Origin: G965202665 sp965243835
GTDB lineage: Bacteria > Actinomycetota > Acidimicrobiia > Spongiisociales > Spongiisociaceae
Assembly (NCBI GenBank): GCA_965243835.1
Contig: OZ251578.1
Coordinates: 3,038,001 to 3,102,000, forward strand
DNA: 64,000 bases
Direction of reading: 5' to 3'
Shown piece by piece: positions 58,293-64,000 of this stretch. The notes under the pieces are model-generated. The model worked only from the letters and a program-made list of their open reading frames with translations. It had not been told where the DNA came from and searched no databases. A program made the translations under genes and the position numbers. Numbering within the stretch: the stretch's first letter is position 1; every line of letters starts with the position of its first letter.

Positions 58293-59441
58293 GGGCGGGG
58301 CGGCGGGGTCGGGGTGGGCGGAGAGTTTGACGGGGTTGCCCGCCGCCTCCAACTCCGTTCCGTCGGGGAGGCGGAGGGGGGTGATCATATTGCGGGCCCG
58401 GACTCCGGGGTCGGCCATCACTTCCGCCATGGTGTTGATGGGGGCGCACGGCACTCCGGCCGCTTCCAGTTTGGACAGCCAGGCGGCGGCTTCGTCGGCG
58501 GCCAGGGCGGATTCGATTTCTTCCCCGAGTTCCAGGGCGCGCCGGGTGCGTTCCCGGTTGTCGGCGTAACGGGGATCGTCGGCCAGGTCCTCCCGCCCCA
58601 GGGTTTCGCACAGGCTTCGAAATAGATGGTCGTTGCCCGCCGCGATTACCAGCCAGCGGTCGGCGGCCCGGTAAGCGGCGAACGGGGTGATGGACGGATG
58701 CCGCGCCCCGAGCGGACCGGGCGGAGCCTCCCCATCGCCGGAAACGACGGAGGCGGATTGGCGCACCACCGCATTTTCCAGTACGGCCACCGCGCAGTCC
58801 AGCATGGAAATGTCCACTTTCTGCCCCCATCCGGTGCGTCGGCGATCCTCGAGCGCGGCCAGTATTCCGATCACCGCGAACAATCCGGCGGTGATGTCCC
58901 CGATGGAGGTCCCCACCCGGGTGGGCGGCCCGCCGGGGTGGCCGGTCAGTCCCATCAGCCCGCTCATCGCCTGCACTACCAGGTCGTAGGCGGGACGCGA
59001 CGCATAGGGTCCGGTGTGTCCGAACCCGCTCACCGCCGCATAGATCAAACGGGGATGCTCCTCCCGCAAGTTCTCCCAGCCGTAGCCGAGTCGTTCCATC
59101 ACCCCCGGTCGATAGTTTTCCACCAGCACGTCCGCCCCGTCCAGCAGTTCCTCGAAATCCGCCCGCCCCTTCCGGTCCCGCAAGTCGATCATCACCGACC
59201 GTTTCCGGTGGTTAAGCGATTCGTAGTAGCCGCTGCCCCCGCCGATGAACGGTCCGTAGCCCCGGGCGTCATCTCCGTCCGGAGGCTGTTCCACTTTGAC
59301 TACCTGCGCTCCCAGGTTGGCCAGCACCGAGGTGGCGTACGGCCCGGCCAGCACCCTGGTCAGGTCCACCACCGTCAAGTCGGCCAGCGGCCCCGCCCCC
59401 CGCCCGCCGCCATTTTCTCCGCCTGATTGCCTGGTTGCCAT
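58278..59441 (-). CDS. CaiB/BaiF-family (class III) CoA-transferase
   Basis: 387 aa from the ATG at 59441 (GAAAGGGCGGA upstream). Signatures: LTVVDLTRVLAGPYATSVLANLG, AQVVKVEQP, and LNHRKRSVMIDLRD. The catalytic Asp, which forms the aspartyl-CoA thioester, lies in SRPAYDLVVQAMSGLMGLTG. The enzyme moves CoA between carboxylic acids (succinyl, formyl, carnitine and others). The substrate is unknown and no partner gene is adjacent. Confidence 0.92.
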   Translation of the reverse strand: MATRQSGGENGGGRGAGPLADLTVVDLTRVLAGPYATSVLANLGAQVVKVEQPPDGDDARGYGPFIGGGSGYYESLNHRKRSVMIDLRDRKGRADFEELLDGADVLVENYRPGVMERLGYGWENLREEHPRLIYAAVSGFGHTGPYASRPAYDLVVQAMSGLMGLTGHPGGPPTRVGTSIGDITAGLFAVIGILAALEDRRRTGWGQKVDISMLDCAVAVLENAVVRQSASVVSGDGEAPPGPLGARHPSITPFAAYRAADRWLVIAAGNDHLFRSLCETLGREDLADDPRYADNRERTRRALELGEEIESALAADEAAAWLSKLEAAGVPCAPINTMAEVMADPGVRARNMITPLRLPDGTELEAAGNPVKLSAHPDPAAPPSSTG

Positions 59442-59552
59442 TCCGCCCTTTCGTTGTTTCTCCGGGCATAAGATATACTCGGTCCGTCGCCCCGGCGGTG
59501 GAGTATCCGCCGGATGTCGCAACCGGGCGCTACGATGATTTTCCGAATGGGC

Positions 59553-59580
59553 TTGACATCCGCAGTTGCGGGGGTATGCT
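59553..59580 (+). promoter_or_regulatory. Strong promoter of the SLH surface protein gene
   Basis: TTGACA (59553-59558), 16 bp, TATGCT (59575-59580). It gives a leader of about 60 nt with GAAGGAGTG before the ATG at 59650. A second TTGACA at 59620 is too close to the start to serve this gene. Confidence 0.7.
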
Positions 59581-59649
59581 TTACCCCACATATAAGGCTG
59601 TTGGGCCTTCGGACCGGTCTTGACACTAAAAACTGAAGGAGTGAAACTG

Positions 59650-62265
59650 ATGACTGGCGTGCTTGGAAGAAAATGGCTGGCGGTGCCGGCCTTGCTAGGT
59701 TTGATCGCGGCGTTGCTGGCCGTGAACCCCGATCGTGCGTTCGCCGATGCCGACAACCCCGATGTCGATAACCCGGCCATCTACTCCGCCTGCGTGGGCC
59801 CGGCCACCGAAGACGCCGGGTTCGGGGACATCGAGGGGCGCAACGGCGAGGATGCGATCAACTGCTTGGCGCACTACAAAATCGCGCTGGGCCGTACGGA
59901 AACGGAATTCTCCCCTACGGAGACAATTTCCCGTTGGCAGATGGCATTGTTCCTGTCCCGGGCGGCCAGCATCGCGGGAGTGGTATTGCCCGCTACCCCG
60001 ACGGACCAGGACTTCACCGATATTGGAGCTATCAGCCAGGACGCCCAGGACGCGGCCAACAACTTGGCCGAGTTGGGGATTATGCCCGGAACTTCCACCA
60101 CCACCTTCTCGCCCAACCAGTCGGTTACCCGCGGGTCGATGGCGACTATGTTGGATTCGTTCCTGTCCCAGGCCACGATCGGCGAAGGCGGCGCCGATAC
60201 GACCAAGTTGAGTCCGGACGACAATGTGCTCACCGACATCACCAACGTGCCCCGTAATTCTTACATTTCCATCCGCCGCATTTACGAGTTGGGCATCACC
60301 AAAGGCGTGAACGCGGAAGGAACCCTGTATCGGCCTGCCCAGAATGTGACCAGGGAGCAGATGGCCTTGTTCATTACCCGGACTTTGGCGCACACCATCG
60401 CCCGCCCGGCCGGCGTGTCCATTCAGGCGGACAAGGCTTCGGCTACCGGTAGCGGAGCGGACGGGACGACCGGCGAGGAAATCAACCTGGTTGTCTCGGC
60501 GCGGGATGAGAACTATCAGCCGCAAGTTGATGTTTCGTTGGATGTTTTCTCCTCCACGGATGTTGAAACCGCCTTCGATGATGAAGGAGCCTGCGACGCC
60601 GCTACCGCCGCTCTGGGCGGCAGTCGCAAGTGCGAGATTGACACAAACGATGAGCAGACCGGAATCTCGGGTGACCTCATCTTGAGCGTGAACGTGGCCC
60701 AAGACACCACGATATGGGCGTGGACCGGGGATTCGGGCGCCAAGTACGACAACAATGAAACTGTCAGCGCCATGGCGGAGATCGGTTTCAACAAGGGAGC
60801 CACCAAGTTGCTGATCAGCCACGATTTGGCGGATAACCAAACCAAACTGTCGTTCGGACGGACGGTCAATGTGACCATTCAGGTGGCTGATGACGACAAC
60901 AACCCGGTGGCTGAAGAGGGCCTTTCGGTCGGCGTCAACCAGGCGGTGACCAACGCGGCCAAATCGGGCGTTACCCGGTCCGCTTCCTCGTCCGGCAGTA
61001 CGCTGAAGACCGACGCCTCGGGCAAGATCACGTTGCAGTTCACCCAGAGTGATCCCACCGCGGGCAACGCTGGCGATTCGGACGGCGAGGTCGTGCTGAC
61101 CATTACCGACTCTAACGCTGACGACGACATTGTTCTTGCGGACGGCGAAGGCGAGAACCCGGGTGATGCGCAGGCGAGGGTCGATGAGACCAACGACGGG
61201 ATGCTCCGTTACGGCGCAGCCATGGATGATGAAGGCAATACCGCTAACAACACCAATTTCGCCCGTATGGGATTCACTTGGTCGGATGATAACGCCGATC
61301 CGGTTAACCACACCTTGTCGTTGAGCCAGCGCGCCAACTTCGAGAAAGCTACGGATGAGGGCAACGGAGCCAGTGGCCAGGTGACCGCCACTCTCACCGA
61401 CGAGTACGGCGGCGCGGTGAGCGGCGTCGATGTCACCTTTAATTCCAACCTGGTCAATTCCGAGGGCGAGGAAGACGGCGGCCTCGGCGGTTTGGAGGTT
61501 GGCGAGCGCCGGGTTAAGACCGGGAGCAGGGACGGCAGTCGTCGCCTCACCTACAGCCGGGACAACAAAGCAGGGGCCATCGAGGTAATCACGGCTTCGG
61601 TGGCGATAAAGCTTCCGTCCGCCAGGGAATTTATGGTGTCTGTCACCACCGTTGAGGGCTCTTGCCGCGACGGGGAAGACTGGGATGACGACAGCGACCC
61701 GATGACTGACGATGTGGCATGCACCGAGATGGACGACACGATGGAAGACGAGACGAGGAGCGCTACTTGGGTTTGGCATAACATCTACGCCGACGGCTCG
61801 GCCAAGGCGGTTCTTGGTTGCGCTCCGGATGCTTGCGGAACCAAGGAGATCGACCGGCCTGGTATGGACCACGCCGCCACTTTCTACTGGGCCGCCGCCG
61901 TCGACGGAACGGGTAGCGGCGCGATCGTTGATCGGAGCACGGAAGCCAACCGGATCGTCTTCACCACCGAGGTAGGCGAATGCCCCGACGGAAGGCTTGA
62001 CGATCCGGAAACGCCGGACGACGACGAGTCGTGCACCGAAAACGACGACACCGCTTCCATCGCCGTCTACGATGACAACGACCACTTCACGGTCGGCGAA
62101 GACCCGGTGACGATGGAAGACTTCGAGAAAGCTCTGGACGAGAAGAACGACGCCGGAGACGCTCCGAAGTACGACGAGGCGTCGGTAAGCAACTACTCCG
62201 GCGCCTCCAGCGACGTGTCGGCCTTCACCATCAGCGCGTCGGAGCCGGAGTCCGACGACTCCTAA
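59650..62265 (+). CDS. SLH-domain surface (S-layer-type) protein
   Basis: 871 aa from the ATG at 59650, chosen for its ribosome-binding site. Signal peptide with core LAVPALLGLIAALLAVN, cleaved near AFADA. Three SLH repeats follow: about 45-110 (SPTETISRWQMALFLSRA), 115-180 (FSPNQSVTRGSMATMLD) and 190-250 (YRPAQNVTREQMALFITR); these anchor to pyruvylated cell-wall polymer. The next 600 residues are acidic, with Ig/Big-like beta modules (VSIQADKASATGSG...) and Cys pairs late in the chain (CRDGEDWDDDSD, CAPDACGTKE, CPDG). Strong promoter and terminator indicate a major envelope protein. Confidence 0.88.
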   Translation: MTGVLGRKWLAVPALLGLIAALLAVNPDRAFADADNPDVDNPAIYSACVGPATEDAGFGDIEGRNGEDAINCLAHYKIALGRTETEFSPTETISRWQMALFLSRAASIAGVVLPATPTDQDFTDIGAISQDAQDAANNLAELGIMPGTSTTTFSPNQSVTRGSMATMLDSFLSQATIGEGGADTTKLSPDDNVLTDITNVPRNSYISIRRIYELGITKGVNAEGTLYRPAQNVTREQMALFITRTLAHTIARPAGVSIQADKASATGSGADGTTGEEINLVVSARDENYQPQVDVSLDVFSSTDVETAFDDEGACDAATAALGGSRKCEIDTNDEQTGISGDLILSVNVAQDTTIWAWTGDSGAKYDNNETVSAMAEIGFNKGATKLLISHDLADNQTKLSFGRTVNVTIQVADDDNNPVAEEGLSVGVNQAVTNAAKSGVTRSASSSGSTLKTDASGKITLQFTQSDPTAGNAGDSDGEVVLTITDSNADDDIVLADGEGENPGDAQARVDETNDGMLRYGAAMDDEGNTANNTNFARMGFTWSDDNADPVNHTLSLSQRANFEKATDEGNGASGQVTATLTDEYGGAVSGVDVTFNSNLVNSEGEEDGGLGGLEVGERRVKTGSRDGSRRLTYSRDNKAGAIEVITASVAIKLPSAREFMVSVTTVEGSCRDGEDWDDDSDPMTDDVACTEMDDTMEDETRSATWVWHNIYADGSAKAVLGCAPDACGTKEIDRPGMDHAATFYWAAAVDGTGSGAIVDRSTEANRIVFTTEVGECPDGRLDDPETPDDDESCTENDDTASIAVYDDNDHFTVGEDPVTMEDFEKALDEKNDAGDAPKYDEASVSNYSGASSDVSAFTISASEPESDDS

Positions 62266-62287
62266 GTCGCACCAGCCCCTGACAGCA

Positions 62288-62322
62288 AAGGACCCCCGCC
62301 CCCCGCGGGGGTCCTTCTCTTT
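62288..62322 (+). terminator. Rho-independent terminator of the surface-protein gene
   Basis: AAGGACCCCCGC (62288-62299) pairs perfectly with GCGGGGGTCCTT (62305-62316) over a 5-nt C loop and is followed by CTCTTT. It lies 22 bases after the stop and is the clearest terminator in the window. Confidence 0.9.
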
Positions 62323-62420
62323 CGCCCACGCCCCAACGAGGAAAACCCCAACTTCGACCGCATAGCAACCGGATTCGGCATAAAATGACGGAAAACCCGC
62401 CAACAACGGAGGAGGCGCCA

Positions 62421-62792
62421 ATGAGCAATACTTTCGTGGTCGTTCCGCTGGCCGCTTGGTACACGGTTTGGAACGGAGAAAAGTTCGGAGGAAACTCCCA
62501 ACTGGACCTGGCCGAGCTGTTCGGTGGAGCCCAGCCCTTGGTTACCGAGGCGCCAAATCTGAACGCGGCGGTGGACAAGGTGGTGTCCGGCTGTCTGAAC
62601 GGGTCGTGGACGATCCTTGCTCAATGGCAAGACGATCCGTCTAAGGTGCGATGGATATCCTATTGGTCCAATCCGACCACTATGCGGATGGTCAGCATCT
62701 ACGATGGGGAGAAGGCCGAAAGCGTTGTTAATGTTGTGAATGGCGGCTCTCCGCAGATTATGGTGGAGTGGCAGATACAGGCCGCGGGCTGA
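62421..62792 (+). CDS. Small unknown protein, family member C
   Basis: 123 aa from the ATG at 62421 after GGAGGAGG. A TAAAAT box is at 62381-62386. It aligns loosely with members A and B: FVVVPLAAWYTVWNG at the start, QLDLAELFGGAQPL, VRWISYWSNPTTMRMVSIYD, and MVEWQIQAA at the end. The function is unknown. It is single, not duplicated, and lies behind the S-layer terminator. Confidence 0.68.
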   Translation: MSNTFVVVPLAAWYTVWNGEKFGGNSQLDLAELFGGAQPLVTEAPNLNAAVDKVVSGCLNGSWTILAQWQDDPSKVRWISYWSNPTTMRMVSIYDGEKAESVVNVVNGGSPQIMVEWQIQAAG

Positions 62793-62818
62793 ACCGCTTG
62801 CTTTTCCCCGTCGTCTGA

Positions 62819-63355
62819 ATGGAGCATGCTGTTGCCGTTCTGGGCAGGCTGATTGACCTGTCTGCAACCCTGGCCGGGTTCCTGATACTGGTATTGGTCC
62901 TATGGTACAACCGCTCTTCGCCCCGGGAGGGTTCGTCTCGTGGGGATTTTCCGTCTGACCTACCGGTCCCGAGCGACCCTGGCGTCGCCAATTTTAAGGT
63001 CGCCCTTGTCCGCTGGAGGCAAATCTTGGTCTGGGGCGTGGGGGTTCCCATGGGCGTATTTATTTGGTGGCCGGTGATAGAAGACATGCTGCCCCGGGAG
63101 AACGTGACGGGTATTGTGATGTTGTCATCCAGCCTTTTGTTGGGGATGCTCGTCCGGGCGATTTATCAGGTATTTAAAGGCTTCGTACAAACCGATCAAG
63201 GTTTGGCGGGCCAAGCGGCGGCATTATCTACCTCGCCGGTTGGCGGCAAATCGGATCGTCGTGCAACCGGCGGGGTGGGAGGCGATCCGTCGGTTTACTC
63301 TCCTTCACCGCCCGAGAGCGGAGGGGTTGCTGGACCATCTCCCACATCCGATTAG
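62819..63355 (+). CDS. Hypothetical membrane protein
   Basis: 178 aa. Helix one is LSATLAGFLILVLVLWYN, and two further helices lie at about 68-90 and 97-115. The C-terminal 50 residues are Gly/Ser/Pro-rich and likely disordered. The start is the ATG at 62819, without a clear ribosome-binding site. No family is recognised. Confidence 0.55.
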   Translation: MEHAVAVLGRLIDLSATLAGFLILVLVLWYNRSSPREGSSRGDFPSDLPVPSDPGVANFKVALVRWRQILVWGVGVPMGVFIWWPVIEDMLPRENVTGIVMLSSSLLLGMLVRAIYQVFKGFVQTDQGLAGQAAALSTSPVGGKSDRRATGGVGGDPSVYSPSPPESGGVAGPSPTSD

Positions 63356-63377
63356 CCTGATTTAACTAATATTTTAT

Positions 63378-63407
63378 TTGGCAATAAATTTAATAGTGAT
63401 ATATAAT
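63378..63407 (+). promoter_or_regulatory. Promoter of a leaderless small gene
   Basis: TTGGCA (63378-63383), 18 bp, TATAAT (63402-63407) within a very AT-rich stretch. The expected start is at the ATG at 63415. Confidence 0.7.
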
Positions 63408-63414
63408 GATGTAA

Positions 63415-63696
63415 ATGACGACCAAGACTGATACGCAACACAGTGGGGTTCCTGTTGCTCTTACTGAGGAAGAGGAGGCTTATTATCAGCAGTTGTCTGA
63501 TGATTTCGCATCAGCTTCGGGCGAGATGTGGGATGTTCTTCTCTCCCGCATTGCTAAAGTGTTGCCCGAAGGCTACACGCTAAACGAGGACAGTCGCATT
63601 GTGCGTTTGGACCCGGACCTGCCCGACCACATCGAATTGGATGGCGTTTACGGCACAGTCCGCATTCCCGTTCCCGAGGTACAGCCCCATCGCTAG
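63415..63696 (+). CDS. Small acidic protein, unknown
   Basis: 93 aa, leaderless by promoter position. It is acidic (VALTEEEEAYYQQLSDDFA), with a helical first half and ending in beta strands (IVRLDPDLPDHIELDG). It may be antitoxin-like in size and charge, but no family is recognised. Confidence 0.6.
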   Translation: MTTKTDTQHSGVPVALTEEEEAYYQQLSDDFASASGEMWDVLLSRIAKVLPEGYTLNEDSRIVRLDPDLPDHIELDGVYGTVRIPVPEVQPHR

Positions 63697-63904
63697 TCCG
63701 TCAACGCCGTCGACCGGCGCATTCCCCAGTGCATGGGCGGACGATCCGGTTTCCGATGCCCGCTTGGTGGAAATCGCCGAGGCGTCCGAACGCGGTGAGT
63801 TCGCAACCGAGATACAGGAGGCCGTTGACCGATTGGAGTCCGCCTTGCCGGACGGTCAGCGAATAACCGGCCCTCCTTGGCGCATAGTCGACACGCAACC
63901 GTAA
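63641..63904 (+). CDS. Possible overlapping small gene
   Basis: 87 aa if started at the ATG at 63641 inside the preceding gene (+1 frame). The last 55 residues look protein-like and helical (DARLVEIAEASERGEFATEI, QEAVDRLESALPDG), while the first 30 are poor. The true start is uncertain and there is no clear ribosome-binding site. Confidence 0.4.
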   Translation: MAFTAQSAFPFPRYSPIASPSTPSTGAFPSAWADDPVSDARLVEIAEASERGEFATEIQEAVDRLESALPDGQRITGPPWRIVDTQP

Positions 63905-63960
63905 GCGGCGAGGGCGGAGGTTGCGCGGTTTGGGGAGGGTTGGCGCCTACAATGGCGGAT

Positions 63961-64000
63961 GTGATACGGGTAAAAGGTTTTCAAGCGGCCCCGGCGGTGT
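63961..64000 (+). CDS. Start of a gene cut by the right window edge
   Basis: A GTG at 63961 lies 7 nt after a TACAAT box (63948-63953), so a leaderless gene is likely. Only VIRVKGFQAAPAV can be read. The product cannot be identified. Confidence 0.45.
   Translation, partial: MIRVKGFQAAPAV

Noticed and set aside
59620..59625. Second TTGACA before the SLH gene as a promoter
   Set aside because: It lies only 25 bases before the ribosome-binding site with no -10 at the right distance; the box at 59553 fits better.
1..64000. tRNA and rRNA genes
   Set aside because: I scanned for T-arm-like GGTTCGA patterns with matching stems and for rRNA cores and found none that fold; all hits lie in coding sequence.

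Overview
The window reads as a chromosome segment of a high-GC actinobacterium-like organism, plausibly of the Acidimicrobiia type. This is inferred from a dense GC-rich gene layout, lipoproteins with Thr-rich linkers, many TAnnnT -10 boxes lying about 7 nt in front of start codons (leaderless mRNAs), a short-chain cis-prenyltransferase, and an SLH-domain surface protein. I saw no rRNA, tRNA, CRISPR array or complete insertion sequence.

Layout. 0-3 kb: an ECH1-like crotonase (cut by the edge), a small restriction-modification pair (beta-class DNA methyltransferase plus HNH nuclease) and dgt. 3-14.4 kb: one catabolic locus with a LacI regulator and its own operator, SnoaL-like proteins (five domains in three genes), a bicupin, an alpha/beta hydrolase, a sugar-type ABC importer without ATPase, a histidinol-dehydrogenase homologue closest to the sulfopropanediol (HpsN) branch, and an SDR. 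14.4-21 kb: a 67-bp repeat pair in front of an AAA ATPase, cis-prenyltransferase, pyrE, endonuclease IV, two tandem Mrr-like genes and a Phd-like antitoxin. 21-31.8 kb: housekeeping and envelope genes (mgtE, greA, selD with an in-frame UGA, a 2Fe-2S ferredoxin, a PDZ lipoprotein, an FtsH-like protease with a lipoprotein partner, membrane proteins).

31.8-33 kb is a low-GC insertion island that starts directly after a truncated TIGR04255-like gene. 33-40.1 kb (minus strand): a coupled operon of a ClpX-zinc-finger/imidazolonepropionase fusion, a GDPD phosphodiesterase and an unknown protein; a candidate structured RNA; and an ald / dimethylglycine-dehydrogenase-like / DUF3237 operon. 40-51 kb: aat with a long N-terminal extension, a DsbA-like protein, quinone oxidoreductase, DUF2442, a DAO oxidase, deoD, a 42-aa secreted peptide behind a promoter whose spacer is a G11 tract, an IclR regulator, lnt with Ser in place of the nucleophilic Cys, a thioesterase and a ROK kinase. 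51-53 kb: a 72-bp tandem repeat array that supplies the -35 box of a leaderless fic gene, then an ISL3 transposase remnant. 53-64 kb: a YihU-like sulfolactaldehyde reductase homologue with a bicupin, ferritin, a three-member family of unknown small proteins, a class III CoA-transferase, the SLH surface protein with strong promoter and terminator, and small unknown genes.

How the parts fit: the 3-14 kb locus probably imports and oxidises a polyol or sulfonated polyol, and the YihU-like gene at 53 kb may belong to the same chemistry. Nuclease, Fic, ATPase and antitoxin genes are scattered between housekeeping genes instead of forming one island. Two of them share the same unusual design: a tandem G/T-rich repeat whose last copy carries the promoter of a leaderless gene.
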